Notes: generated by a model not told the origin, from the sequence alone. DNA of 64,000 nucleotides from JAEVLT01 sp044598425 (GCA_044598425.1 CP172536.1:1054001-1118000); one strand, 5' to 3'; counted from the first letter of the stretch, positions 34,336 to 44,054 are shown. Numbers and translations are program-made.

Positions 34336-37098
34336 ATGCTAACAAGCGCAAAAGTTAATGACAGCAGTCTTCCATTGCGTCGGGATGTCAAGCTGCTTGG
34401 CCAAATTCTTGGAGAAATACTAGTGAGTCACGGCGGACCGGACCTTTTTAACAAAGTAGAAAAAATTCGATTGATGTGCAAATCCATGAGAAATGAATTT
34501 GATAACCAGATTTATTTAGAATTAAAAGATGAAATTGCGAAAATGAGCGCCCCAATGAGAATGCAAATTATCCGGGCTTTCTCGATGTATTTTCATTTGA
34601 TTAATGCCGCAGAGCAAAATCATCGGATTCGCCGGCGCCGTCAGTATCAGCTGGAAAAAGAAACAATTGTTCAGCCGGGGTCATTGGAAAGTGCAGTGCT
34701 GTCACTTAAAGAAAATCAAGTAACGGAAGAAATTATTCAAAATGTGCTAAATACTTTGTCACTGGAATTGGTGATTACCGCCCATCCAACTGAAGCGACG
34801 AAGCGGTCGATTCTCGAAATCCAAAAGCGGATTGCCGAAATTTTGAAAAACATGGATAATCCAATTCTGACGAAGAATGAACGGACTAATCTTGAGGAAA
34901 GTTTGTTCAATGAAGTGACGATTCTTTGGCAGACAGATGAATTGCGGCATCACAAGCCAACGGTATTAGATGAAGTTCGCAACGGCTTGTATTATTTTGA
35001 TCAAACCCTTTTCGATGTCCTTCCTGATATTCACCAAGAGGTTAAAGACTCACTGGATAACCATTATCCCGATTTTAACTGGAATGTCCCGAACTTTCTT
35101 CGCTTTGGATCATGGATCGGCGGGGATCGCGATGGAAATCCAAACGTTACTTCTGAAATTACATGGGAAACTCTTCACAAACAACGTCGTTTAGTTTTAA
35201 AAAAATATAAGGCTGTTTTGGTCGACTTGATGAAACGCTATAGCCATTCAACGACAAGGGCGAAGATCAGTGACGAAATTCTTGACTCACTCAATCAGGA
35301 TGAAGAGCAGTACTTACCAGAAGATAAAAGATGGCCGATTGCTGCCGAGGCTTATCGCCGTAAATTTGCCATCATCATTGAGCGTTTAAAAAATGTTGGG
35401 AAATCAGAGTTGGGCTATGCCTCCTCAGAAGAGTTGTTAGAGGACTTGTATATGATCAAGCGGAGTCTAACGAAGCACCATCCAGCCGCCCATGAAATGA
35501 AATTGCTGCAAAAATTAATCAGGCAAGTTGAATTATTTGGCTTCCATCTTGCGACATTGGATATTCGTAACCATAGCGGGGAGCATGAGGCAGCTATTAC
35601 AGAGATTTTGGCAAAAGTCCGGATTACGGAAAACTACGCGGCTCTTTCAGAAGAAGAAAAAATCGTGATTTTGCAAAATATTTTGCAGGATCCACGTCCG
35701 CTCTTACTGCCAAATGAAGATTATTCAGCAGAGACGCAAGAGATGATCAAAGTTTTCCAAATGATCAAAAAGGCTCACGATGAATTTGGACGCCGCTCCA
35801 TTATGGTATATCTTGTCAGCATGACGAAATCGCCAAGCGACTTGCTGGAAGTACTTGTTCTTGCAAAAGAAGCGGGGGTTAATCACCATCATGCAGATGG
35901 TACTGTGGCCAGCCATCTAAATGTTGCTCCATTGCTTGAAACGATTGATGACTTGAACGCTGGTCCAGCGATCATGGAAACTTTGTTCCAAATGCCAGTT
36001 TACCGCCAGCATTTGAAAAACATGGGTGACCAGCAAGAAATTATGCTCGGGTATTCGGATGGCAGCAAGGATGGTGGAACACTAACAGCAAACTGGAAGT
36101 TGTACAAAGCGCAAATTGAAATTCATAAAATGGCGGCAAAATACCAGATCGGCCTTAAATTTTTCCATGGGCGCGGCGGTTCCCTCGGACGAGGCGGTGG
36201 TACGCTCAATAGCAGTATTTTGTCACAGCCGGCTGAAACACTTGGTGAAGGAGTTAAAATTACGGAGCAAGGAGAAGTCTTGTCTTCACGCTATTTGCTT
36301 GAAGATATTGCCTACCGCAGCTTAGAACAAGCAGCTTCAACGCTTTTAAAAGCAGCCACCCATGTTTCAACAGATTCTGAGCAAGGTCATTTGCGTGATG
36401 GTGCTTGGGAAAATGCGATGGAAGAAATTTCGAAAACAGCCTTAAAGAAATATCAGTCGCTTGTGTTTGAGGATCCGGATTTTCTGACCTATTTTCATGA
36501 GGCAACGCCACTGCGCGAACTTGGTGACCTAAATATTGGATCAAGGCCAATGAGCCGAAAAAATCGCGGCCGCTTTGAAGATTTGAGGGCAATTCCGTGG
36601 GTATTTGCATGGACCCAGAGCCGTCAGCTTCTGCCTGCCTGGTATGCTGCCGGGACAGGGCTGGAAAGCTTTGCAACTGACAGCGAAGGAAATTTAAAGC
36701 TTTTACAAGAAATGTATGAGGAATGGCCGTTTTTCCGTTCGACCATTGATAATTTGCAAATGGCGCTCATGAAGGCTGATATTACTACGGCGAAAGAATA
36801 TGCTTCATTGGTGGAAGATCAGGAAGTTGCGAAACGAATTTTTGATAATATTGTCGATGAATATAAACGAACAAAAGCAGTTCTTTTAAAAATTACCGGT
36901 GATGACGAATTGCTCGATCATACGCCAAATATTCAGGAATCGGTTTATCGCCGCAATCCATACGTTGACCCATTAAACTTCTTGCAGGTTGAATTGATCC
37001 GGCAGTTAAGAAAACAGGATGAACCAGCAGACGAGCTGTTGATGGAAGTATTGCTGACCATTAGCGGCATTGCCGCAGGGCTCCGGAATACCGGTTGA
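34336..37098 (+). CDS. ppc: Phosphoenolpyruvate carboxylase
   Basis: It adds bicarbonate to PEP to form oxaloacetate, refilling the TCA cycle. At 920 residues it has full length. Catalytic stretches: VITAHPTEATKRSILEIQKR (first catalytic His), FGSWIGGDRDGNPNVT, GYSDGSKDGG (Lys) and FFHGRGGSLGRGGG. The C-terminus (ISGIAAGLRNTG) is the family end. It starts after AAGGGAAGG and is monocistronic with a terminator after it. No lesion is visible. Confidence 0.97.
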   Translation: MLTSAKVNDSSLPLRRDVKLLGQILGEILVSHGGPDLFNKVEKIRLMCKSMRNEFDNQIYLELKDEIAKMSAPMRMQIIRAFSMYFHLINAAEQNHRIRRRRQYQLEKETIVQPGSLESAVLSLKENQVTEEIIQNVLNTLSLELVITAHPTEATKRSILEIQKRIAEILKNMDNPILTKNERTNLEESLFNEVTILWQTDELRHHKPTVLDEVRNGLYYFDQTLFDVLPDIHQEVKDSLDNHYPDFNWNVPNFLRFGSWIGGDRDGNPNVTSEITWETLHKQRRLVLKKYKAVLVDLMKRYSHSTTRAKISDEILDSLNQDEEQYLPEDKRWPIAAEAYRRKFAIIIERLKNVGKSELGYASSEELLEDLYMIKRSLTKHHPAAHEMKLLQKLIRQVELFGFHLATLDIRNHSGEHEAAITEILAKVRITENYAALSEEEKIVILQNILQDPRPLLLPNEDYSAETQEMIKVFQMIKKAHDEFGRRSIMVYLVSMTKSPSDLLEVLVLAKEAGVNHHHADGTVASHLNVAPLLETIDDLNAGPAIMETLFQMPVYRQHLKNMGDQQEIMLGYSDGSKDGGTLTANWKLYKAQIEIHKMAAKYQIGLKFFHGRGGSLGRGGGTLNSSILSQPAETLGEGVKITEQGEVLSSRYLLEDIAYRSLEQAASTLLKAATHVSTDSEQGHLRDGAWENAMEEISKTALKKYQSLVFEDPDFLTYFHEATPLRELGDLNIGSRPMSRKNRGRFEDLRAIPWVFAWTQSRQLLPAWYAAGTGLESFATDSEGNLKLLQEMYEEWPFFRSTIDNLQMALMKADITTAKEYASLVEDQEVAKRIFDNIVDEYKRTKAVLLKITGDDELLDHTPNIQESVYRRNPYVDPLNFLQVELIRQLRKQDEPADELLMEVLLTISGIAAGLRNTG

Positions 37099-37146
37099 GG
37101 TGCCAGACACCACCCGAAATTTGTTGAATTAAAATAGGGATCATTC

Positions 37147-37183
37147 AGAGGCTGAACATTATTTGTTTAGTCTCTTTTTTTTT
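37147..37183 (+). terminator. Terminator of ppc
   Basis: An 11-bp stem with G-T pairs (AGAGGCTGAAC / GTTTAGTCTCT) is followed by eight Ts. Just after the ppc stop lies a small palindrome, GGTGCCAGACACC, of a kind often seen between Bacillus genes. Confidence 0.8.
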
Positions 37184-37266
37184 CGTTGCACCCCCTTTTT
37201 ACCGTTTTATCGTTTGAATTTGAACATTCTGTAAAAAAAACTTAAAAATGCGCTTTGAAATATAAC

Positions 37267-37283
37267 TGTAATATTTCTATTAC
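37267..37283 (+). promoter_or_regulatory. WalR-like box upstream of the endopeptidase gene
   Basis: TGTAAT-ATTTC-TATTAC fits the WalR direct repeat (TGTWAH-N5-TGTWAH) except for one base in the second half. A -35-like TTGACA follows at 37288. CwlO-type hydrolases are known WalRK targets, which makes this plausible. The 390-bp region holds no gene. Confidence 0.35.
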
Positions 37284-37488
37284 CTATTTGACAAAATTAG
37301 ATGTTATACTGCAGAAAATAGGTAAAAAGTAGTTATAATTTAAGAATTTTGTCACAAAATAGTGTTTTATAAAATAATAGATACATAGAATACATAAAAA
37401 TATGTCAAATTGCGATGAAAAACCGCATATGTTTCGGACTATAGGAGAAATTTGTAGTTTGGCTAACTAGAGAACAGGAGAAAAAGCT

Positions 37489-38769
37489 ATGAAAAACAAA
37501 CTGGCGGTGCTCAGCACGACGATTATGCTTGGGTTTGGAAGTTTTATTGCGACACCAACTGTGAAAGCGCAAACAGATAGCAATTTGCAAAGCATTCAAG
37601 GACAGCGTTCGGGTATTCAAGCAAGTATTTCACAGGCCGATTCAACCATCTCTCAAGTCCAGTCTGAACTTGCAAGACTAAATGAGCAAGTGAATCGCCT
37701 TGACAAGGCAATTCAAGAGAACAGCAAGATGATGGGCAGCACTGAAGGGAAAATTACTGTTACAACCGAAGAAGTTGCCCAGCTTCAAAATCAAATCGCT
37801 GTGATTAAAGACCGGATTTCGAAGCGTAATGAAGTGTTAAGAAAGCGGGCGCTCTCGTTTCAGGAAACGGGCGGGAATTTAAGTTATCTAGATGTGTTGC
37901 TTGGGGCTTCAAGCTTTAGCGATTTGATCGACCGTGTCAGCGCAATCACAACGATGGTGGAAGCCGACCAGGATTTAATAAGACAGCATGAAGCAGACAA
38001 GCAGCAAGTGGAAGCAAAACAGGCAACAGTTGAAAAAAGACTTGAAGACTTAAAATCAATGAAAGCCGATTTAGAAGCAATGCAGGCGCAAATTACCAGC
38101 CAAAAATCGCAAAATGATGCATTAAAGCAGCAGCTTCAACAAAAAGAACAAGATAGTCTAGCTCAAAAAGCCAATTTGCAAAAACAAGATCAAGCATTGG
38201 CTTCGAGACAATCAACATTAGAACAGGCTCTTATTCAACAGCAAACTGGCCAAGCAGCTGCAGCAAGTACAGCTGATACAGGAAAAAGCATTAATTCTGG
38301 CTCAAATACATATTCTAGCACAAACTCAAGCGCTAGCTCCAGTTCCGCTAGCAGTACCCCATTATCTACCGGTAGCAGCAAAGGAAGCTTGAATACTGTC
38401 TTAACGGCTGGTTATCGTTATTTTGGAAATTCTGTTTATGTCTTTGGCGGCGGCAGAACGGCATCGGATATCGCCAATGGATTCTTCGATTGTTCTGGCT
38501 TTGTTCATTGGGCCTTCTCGCAAGCCGGTATTTCGGTTCCGGCCAGCACGGATGCCTTAAGAGGTACGGGCAGACAAGTTCCTGCTAGTCAAATGCAGCC
38601 TGGTGACCTCGTTTTCTTTGACACATATAAAAAAGACGGGCACGTCGGCATTTACATGGGCGGCGGTAAATTTATCGGCTCCCAAGATTCGACAGGTGTA
38701 GCAATTGCCAATATGTCAAGCGGATATTGGGCACAACATTTTAACGGACGGGTTGTCCGGGTATTCTAA
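37489..38769 (+). CDS. Secreted NlpC/P60 peptidoglycan endopeptidase with coiled coil (CwlO-like)
   Basis: It cuts D-Glu-mDAP bonds in peptidoglycan stem peptides. A signal peptide (about 1-27, ending TPTVKA) precedes a long coiled coil (about 30-265), a Ser/Ala-rich linker (about 270-305) and a C-terminal NlpC/P60 domain (about 310-426). The domain has the catalytic Cys in FFDCSGFVHWAF and His in DGHVGIYMGGG. The architecture matches CwlO/PcsB proteins, which need FtsEX for control. A strong site (AACAGGAG) precedes the start. It is monocistronic. Confidence 0.9.
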   Translation: MKNKLAVLSTTIMLGFGSFIATPTVKAQTDSNLQSIQGQRSGIQASISQADSTISQVQSELARLNEQVNRLDKAIQENSKMMGSTEGKITVTTEEVAQLQNQIAVIKDRISKRNEVLRKRALSFQETGGNLSYLDVLLGASSFSDLIDRVSAITTMVEADQDLIRQHEADKQQVEAKQATVEKRLEDLKSMKADLEAMQAQITSQKSQNDALKQQLQQKEQDSLAQKANLQKQDQALASRQSTLEQALIQQQTGQAAAASTADTGKSINSGSNTYSSTNSSASSSSASSTPLSTGSSKGSLNTVLTAGYRYFGNSVYVFGGGRTASDIANGFFDCSGFVHWAFSQAGISVPASTDALRGTGRQVPASQMQPGDLVFFDTYKKDGHVGIYMGGGKFIGSQDSTGVAIANMSSGYWAQHFNGRVVRVF

Positions 38770-38794
38770 GTAACAGGCACGTCGAATAAAACAA

Positions 38795-38850
38795 GAGGCT
38801 GACCCAAAAGGTTATGAAACATTGACCTTTTGGGCCCAGCCCTTTTCTTT
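38795..38850 (+). terminator. Strong terminator after the endopeptidase gene
   Basis: GAGGCTGACCCAAAAGGT pairs with ACCTTTTGGGCCCAGCC over most of its length and is followed by CTTTTCTTTTTATT. Confidence 0.8.
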
Positions 38851-38902
38851 TTATTGTTTTTTTGTATTATCAGAATTTATATCAGAACTTCGATAACTGT
38901 CT

Positions 38903-39046
38903 AGCGCAAGCGCCCTATCGACTATGTCGCTTCCCTCGCCTCGTCTACGGATTGTCGAGAACGAAAGACTACCGTCTTTCGACTCTCCTTTATCTCACTC
39001 GGCTTTAGTCCACCTCCTTACGTCGATGACCAAGGGCGCTTGCGCT
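38903..39046. repeat. Dispersed Bacillus intergenic repeat (AGCGCAAGCGCCCT ends)
   Basis: A perfect 14-bp inverted repeat (38903-38916 and 39033-39046) bounds about 144 bp with inner imperfect pairing (ATCGAC / GTCGAT). Such elements, opening with a TGTCTAGC...GCGCC pattern and closing with GGCGCTTGCGCTTTT, are scattered between genes in Bacillaceae. This copy covers the 3' end of the gtrA-like gene. Confidence 0.65.
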
Positions 39047-39448
39047 TTTCTCTTTAAAAACAAACATACGCTGTCCTAAATAATTGGTGATCGTGTAAAT
39101 CCCAGTTCCGAATAAAACGGCCGCGTCTGAAGCGTATTTTTTGCTGATAAAAGACAGCTGATTAAGAACGGCCAGCGCTAATTTTTCTCCGAGATAATAA
39201 GAAAGGAAATAGCAAATGAGGATGACGGTGGCAAAGCGAAATATACTTTTCCCGACCGCTGTGCTGCTATTAAAGGTAAACGACCGGTTTAAAAAATAGC
39301 TGACAATGGCTCCGATAATATTGCCAAGAAATGTAGCGGTCCAATAGGAAAAAGAAAGGCCATGCAGAAAAAAGTACATGGCAGAAAGGCCGACGATCGT
39401 GTTGACAACGCCGACCAATAAAAAGCGAACAAAGGAGTGCTGCAGCAT
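39005..39448 (-). CDS. GtrA-family membrane protein
   Basis: GtrA-type proteins flip or present lipid-linked sugars for surface glycosylation. It has 147 residues and four hydrophobic segments, with GVVNTIVGLSAMYFFL, VSYFLNRSFTF and TNYLGQRMFVFK. The true family end is near FVFKEK. The last 14 or so residues (SASALGHRRKEVD) are coded by the intergenic repeat, so the tail is acquired. It lies 3 bp after the GT2 gene with AAGGAG before ATG, so the two form a pair. Confidence 0.85.
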   Translation of the reverse strand: MLQHSFVRFLLVGVVNTIVGLSAMYFFLHGLSFSYWTATFLGNIIGAIVSYFLNRSFTFNSSTAVGKSIFRFATVILICYFLSYYLGEKLALAVLNQLSFISKKYASDAAVLFGTGIYTITNYLGQRMFVFKEKSASALGHRRKEVD

Positions 39449-39451
39449 CTG

Positions 39452-40453
39452 TTAGTTTCTCCTTGGATAATAGAATGGTCGTTCTCTAGCGGATGTCTCT
39501 TCTTTAGAATAAAGGTCAGTTTCAATTGAAAACCGAGGACGGCTCTTCGTTTCTTCGTATATTTTCCCGATATACTCACCGATCAATCCAACGCTCATTA
39601 ACAGCAGCCCACCGATAAACCAAATAGAGATGATAATCGACGTCCAGCCCAATTCGGCGCGGCCAAGAAATTTGACTACTAATGCATAGATCCCGGCTAA
39701 GCTGCTAATGAAAAAAGATAATGCTCCGATTGCGGTAATCATCCGAATCGGCACCACGCTGAAGGAAGTAATCCCGTCAAATGCAAAGGCAAGCATTTTT
39801 TTCAATGGGTATTTAGAAACACCGGCGAATCGTTCTTTCCGGTCATAATATACTTTTGTTGATTTAAGACCAATCAGCGAAACAATCCCGCGCAGAAATA
39901 TATTTTGTTCAGAGTAACGGCTCAATTCTTCTAAGGCACGTTTACTTAACAAACGGTAGTCTGCATGATTATAAACTACATTGACCCCCATTTTATTCAT
40001 AAAGCGATAAAAACCTTGAGCCGTTGCTCTTTTAAAAAATGTATCTGTATCGCGGCTTTTTCGAACCCCATATACGATATCATATCCCTCAAAATACTTT
40101 ACCATAAATTCACGAATGACGGAAATATCATCTTGTAAATCCGCATCGATTGAAATCACGCAGTCCGAGTTTTTTCGCGCTGTTTCCAGACCGGCAAGCA
40201 AGGCCTTTTGATGCCCGAAGTTTCTTGTCAGCTTGATCCCTGTGACGAATGGATGCTGTTGCGATAGCTCTTCAATGAGTGCCCATGTTCTATCAGAACT
40301 GCCATCGTCAACGTAAAGAATTTTACTTGACGGAGCTGCCAGCTTTTCCAAGATCAGTGATGAAAGCATATCACTCAGTTGACTGGTGGTTTTGAAAAGT
40401 ACTTCTTCTTCATTGTAACAAGGTACAACGATTGTCAGTACTGGTTCATTCAT
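39452..40453 (-). CDS. Family 2 glycosyltransferase, polyprenyl-phosphate sugar transferase (GtrB/CsbB/YkcC-like)
   Basis: It loads a sugar from a nucleotide donor onto undecaprenyl phosphate. It has 333 residues. The GT-A domain has VVPCYNEEEVL, VDDGSSDRT, SIDADLQD (the DxD metal motif) and the R-rich FAGVSKYPLKKM. Two C-terminal membrane segments follow (about 235-300). The partner GtrA-like protein is encoded directly downstream, the classic pairing. GGGAGG precedes the ATG. The sugar is unknown. Confidence 0.9.
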   Translation of the reverse strand: MNEPVLTIVVPCYNEEEVLFKTTSQLSDMLSSLILEKLAAPSSKILYVDDGSSDRTWALIEELSQQHPFVTGIKLTRNFGHQKALLAGLETARKNSDCVISIDADLQDDISVIREFMVKYFEGYDIVYGVRKSRDTDTFFKRATAQGFYRFMNKMGVNVVYNHADYRLLSKRALEELSRYSEQNIFLRGIVSLIGLKSTKVYYDRKERFAGVSKYPLKKMLAFAFDGITSFSVVPIRMITAIGALSFFISSLAGIYALVVKFLGRAELGWTSIIISIWFIGGLLLMSVGLIGEYIGKIYEETKSRPRFSIETDLYSKEETSARERPFYYPRRN

Positions 40454-40675
40454 CTTTAATTCCTCCCAATATAACTAGAAACCCTTTTTGATTCTACAAC
40501 TAAATGACGTAAAAAGCGAAGAAAAAGTTCACTTTTTCTGCCATTGAAAATAAATTGTTTCATGATGAACTTTTTTTTCCTTCGATCCGTCTTTTTATTT
40601 GAACCGTTAGAGTGGTTCAGGAAAATTTTAATATAGGATTGAAGACAATGGCAAAAGCATTGTGAGGAGATAAAA

Positions 40676-41896
40676 ATGATTATGAATAATGGGGAAAAAA
40701 TCCTGATTCTATCAGGCAGGTTTGGTGAAGGGCATCTGCAAGCGGCAAAGGCCATTCAGGAAGCAGCAAAGCTTAAGTACCCTGAAGTGCAAACAATGGT
40801 TGTCGACTTTATGGAATGGGCGCATCCGAATTTGTTCCCTGTCAGCCATTTCGTTTATATGAAAGGGATTAAAACATTCCCGCAATTATATGGATTCTTC
40901 TATCAAAAAACATATAAAAGCTCTTCTTTTTCAAAAAAATTAAACGATGCATTTTCACTAGGAATGCGGAAAATGCTTCACCTTTTAGCCGCGTATAAAC
41001 CGTCGGTTGTAGTAAGTACGTATCCTTTTGCTTCAAGCGTTTTGTCGAAATTAAAGGAAAATGGACTAACCAATGTCCCTCTCGTAACGGTCATTACCGA
41101 TCATACGCATCATAGCTATTGGCTGCATCCATATACAGACCAATACATGGTAGGATCGAAGCAAATAAAAGAAAAATTAATCCGCCTAGGCATACAAGCG
41201 AAAAAAATTGCCACAACCGGAATTCCTATTCGCACAACCTTTCTTGAGAAAAGCGACAAGCAAGCCGTAATGGAAAAATATCAGCTGGAAAAAAGCAAGC
41301 CAACGATTTTAATCATGGGCGGAGGAGAAGGCTTGATCGGCAAGGGAATGCTTGATCCGAAAACACTGGAACAATTCCCGCAGCCATTGCAATTGCTTGT
41401 ATTGTGCGGTCACAATGAGAAGCTGCGCGAACAGCTTCTATCTGAATTAGCCTGCTCCAAGCATTCGATCAAATTACTCGGCTATATTGAACGAGTTGAT
41501 GAATTAATGGCGGTTTCAGACATGATTATTACAAAACCGGGAGGGGTAACGACTTCAGAGGCTCTGGCAATGGAGCTGCCGATGCTTCTCTATAAACCAT
41601 TGCCAGGTCAGGAACAAGATAATGCACGGTTTTTAACTGCATCAGGGGCAGCAGTGATCGCGCAAAATCCAACGGAATTATATGCCTTACTTGCGGATAT
41701 GATCGAAAACAAGCCGCTGCTTGCAAAAATGAAAGAAAACTGTGGCAAGATCCAAAAAAGTCAAGCCGCCTTTCATGCTGTAACGATTATCGCTGGTTTG
41801 TTAAATTCTCGGATATTTGTTGTTTCTGCTGATTCGATTCAGCAAAGGAAATTTAAACCTTTCCGCCTTTTAAGGAAAACGCTTATGCACGGATAA
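40676..41896 (+). CDS. GT28/MGDG synthase-family glycosyltransferase (UgtP/YkoN-like)
   Basis: It transfers a sugar from a UDP donor, probably to a lipid acceptor. It has 406 residues. The N-terminal MGDG-synthase fold has ILSGRFGEGHLQAAKAI. The C-terminal donor domain has ILIMGGGEGLIGKGM, KLLGYIERVDELMAVSDM and KPGGVTTSEALAMELPMLLY. It has no signal peptide and is likely membrane-peripheral. Start ATG 40676 follows GAGGAG. A deacetylase gene follows 49 bp downstream and is likely co-transcribed. Confidence 0.82.
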   Translation: MIMNNGEKILILSGRFGEGHLQAAKAIQEAAKLKYPEVQTMVVDFMEWAHPNLFPVSHFVYMKGIKTFPQLYGFFYQKTYKSSSFSKKLNDAFSLGMRKMLHLLAAYKPSVVVSTYPFASSVLSKLKENGLTNVPLVTVITDHTHHSYWLHPYTDQYMVGSKQIKEKLIRLGIQAKKIATTGIPIRTTFLEKSDKQAVMEKYQLEKSKPTILIMGGGEGLIGKGMLDPKTLEQFPQPLQLLVLCGHNEKLREQLLSELACSKHSIKLLGYIERVDELMAVSDMIITKPGGVTTSEALAMELPMLLYKPLPGQEQDNARFLTASGAAVIAQNPTELYALLADMIENKPLLAKMKENCGKIQKSQAAFHAVTIIAGLLNSRIFVVSADSIQQRKFKPFRLLRKTLMHG

Positions 41897-41945
41897 TCAT
41901 AGTCTGTCAGCTTTAAAAAATTGAGAAGAAAAGGAAGTAGTTTCA

Positions 41946-42686
41946 GTGTTAACCATTATGTCAATTGCACTTATTTTACTTTTACTCTATACCATTGTTC
42001 CTTTTATAGCATCGCGATGGGTTGGGATCGGAGTATTTCAAAGGAGTTACCGGGATGAACGGCTTGCGTTAACATTTGATGACGGCCCCGATCCTGTCTA
42101 TACGAATGAATTGCTTGATTTACTTAAAGAGAATCAAGTAAAAGCAAGCTTTTTTGTTGTTGGAGAGCGGGCTCAGCAATACCCGGACATCATTCGCCGC
42201 ATGTATAGGGAAGGGCATTTAATTGGCGTTCATAATTATGTTCACCGTTCCAATTGGCTGATGGCTCCCTGGCAGGTAAAACAGGGGGTTAAAAAAACAG
42301 CAGATATAATTGAGGACATTACCGGCTCTCGACCTGTGTACTACCGGCCGCCGTGGGGAATGTTAAATCTATTCGATTTATTTCTTCATAAAAATTTTCA
42401 GATTATCTTATGGTCGGTTATGGTTGGTGATTGGCGTAGCAAAGGCGGTGAAAAAAAAATCATCAACCGATTACGGGAGAAAATTACACCAGGTGCCACC
42501 ATCGTTTTGCATGACTGTGGCGTGACAAAGGGAGCAGATGAGGATGCGCCAAAATATACGATTAAAGCATTAAGACAGCTCTTTAAAGAAATGCCTGTAA
42601 AAAACTATTCATTCATTCGGATTGATGAGATGCTGACAAGAACAAATGCGCAAGCGCTGGAGCTAGAATTCGATAAACTAAATTGA
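41946..42686 (+). CDS. Polysaccharide deacetylase (NodB family), membrane-anchored
   Basis: It is predicted to remove N- or O-acetyl groups from a cell-wall or surface polymer. It has 246 residues with one N-terminal membrane segment (about 1-22). NodB motifs: LTFDDGPDPVYTN (catalytic and metal Asp), GVHNYVHRSN (metal histidines), RPPWGM and the late IVLHDCGV. It uses a GTG start after GGAAG. It lies downstream of the glycosyltransferase gene, and its acceptor may be that enzyme's product. The substrate is unknown. Confidence 0.87.
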   Translation: MLTIMSIALILLLLYTIVPFIASRWVGIGVFQRSYRDERLALTFDDGPDPVYTNELLDLLKENQVKASFFVVGERAQQYPDIIRRMYREGHLIGVHNYVHRSNWLMAPWQVKQGVKKTADIIEDITGSRPVYYRPPWGMLNLFDLFLHKNFQIILWSVMVGDWRSKGGEKKIINRLREKITPGATIVLHDCGVTKGADEDAPKYTIKALRQLFKEMPVKNYSFIRIDEMLTRTNAQALELEFDKLN

Positions 42687-42728
42687 AAGTTATAAACAAG
42701 TAAATATTTTCTAATTCCCTAGAACAAA

Positions 42729-42774
42729 AAAAGGTCTAAATCCCATATAGCGGGTTTAGACCTTATTTTTTTTG
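42729..42774. terminator. Bidirectional terminator between convergent genes
   Basis: AAGGTCTAAATCCC pairs with CGGGTTTAGACCTT, with A-runs to the left and TTTTTTTT to the right. It overlaps the last codons of the minus-strand DedA-PAP2 gene. Confidence 0.85.
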
Positions 42775-44054
42775 TACGTCATTTTAATTAAATTCAACAG
42801 TCTTGAGCCTTCGATCAACAGGATCATTAAACTAACCCAAACTCCGCCAAAGACATAGCCTGCAGCTAAATCACTTGGAAACTGTATGTTGAGGTATACT
42901 TTGCTAATAAAAATTGCCGTTAAACTTAAAAGCACAGCAAGTACCATCAAACTGTTTACGATCGTACTTTTGCTATGCCGGATGACCACATACATGAAAA
43001 AAGTGAAAATCACGATGGCAATCAATGCTTGCTCGTTCGGGAAGGATTTGCTTACCGGTTTGGTAGTCGGAATGAAAGTGAATAAAAAATCCAGCCCCTT
43101 TCCGAAAGTAACAGCTCCAATAAGAGCAATGAGAAAATATTGAACCTCAAGCCACTTGTTTTTACTTTTCACCATAATCCATACTACAGTGAGAAAAGCG
43201 ATAACAGACAGGGTAATCCAGGAAGCTAACTGACTAAAAGTAACCATGCTGTTCTTCCAAGTACGATCAAATGAATAGAGAATAATGGTTTTCGTTATCG
43301 TATTAAATTGTCCAAATTCGTTCTCAATAAAGTCTTGGATCAGACCAATCATTAAGCTAAAGAGAGCGATAAATACGAGTGCCATAGCAAAAATAAAGAT
43401 TTTAATTTTTAGAAAGCTATTAAAACGCTGGAAAATATTCTCGAACAGTAAAACCATATTTTCCGTTATTTTCTTGATGTTTGATTTGATTAAAAAATAG
43501 AGAAGGTATCCTCCTCCAAGCAAAAGAATCGCAATCACGATATACAAATTAGCCTGCTGATGGAATTTTTCCCACTGTGGACCAAATATTTTTCCCAGTG
43601 TAATAAATGTTCCAACCCACAGAAACACACCCATATAGGCAAAAAAAGCGTAGGATTTAAACGGGATTTGAGTAATTCCGGAAAACAAACTCGTGATATG
43701 GCGTACTCCGGGTATGAAGTAAGAGAAGACGAGCAGCCTTTTTCCAAAGCGCTCATTCCATCTTGAAATTTTCGCGATTTTTTCTGGTCCCATATGAATT
43801 TTGCTGCCGTATTTTTCGAAAAATGGCGCCCCTAATTTATATCCAATCCAGTAGGATATTGAAACCCCGACCATTCCGCCCACTCCACCGAAAAGAATGG
43901 TTAAATAATAATTCAATTTTCCTTGATAAACGAGAAATCCAACATAGCTCATCAAAATTTCGTTCGGGATTGGAATAATAATTAATTCCAACATCAAGGA
44001 AAAGAAAAGGACAATGTAGCCGTATTGGTCTAACAGCTGGATAAGCATATTCAT
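42756..44054 (-). CDS. DedA-PAP2 fusion membrane protein with degenerate phosphatase motifs
   Basis: The N-terminal DedA/VTT domain (about 1-190) has ELIIIPIPNEILMSYVGFL and FSYFIPGVRHITSLFSGI. It joins a C-terminal PAP2-like set of membrane helices (about 235-430). Intact PAP2 enzymes carry PSGH and SR-x5-H-x3-D; here the matching places read SFPNEQA and SKVYLNIQFPSD, so both catalytic histidines are Gln and the Arg is Lys. The phosphatase half is probably inactive. ATG 44054 follows AGGAGGAG and is far better than the upstream start at 44120. It probably handles lipids in the membrane. Confidence 0.82.
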   Translation of the reverse strand: MNMLIQLLDQYGYIVLFFSLMLELIIIPIPNEILMSYVGFLVYQGKLNYYLTILFGGVGGMVGVSISYWIGYKLGAPFFEKYGSKIHMGPEKIAKISRWNERFGKRLLVFSYFIPGVRHITSLFSGITQIPFKSYAFFAYMGVFLWVGTFITLGKIFGPQWEKFHQQANLYIVIAILLLGGGYLLYFLIKSNIKKITENMVLLFENIFQRFNSFLKIKIFIFAMALVFIALFSLMIGLIQDFIENEFGQFNTITKTIILYSFDRTWKNSMVTFSQLASWITLSVIAFLTVVWIMVKSKNKWLEVQYFLIALIGAVTFGKGLDFLFTFIPTTKPVSKSFPNEQALIAIVIFTFFMYVVIRHSKSTIVNSLMVLAVLLSLTAIFISKVYLNIQFPSDLAAGYVFGGVWVSLMILLIEGSRLLNLIKMTYKKNKV

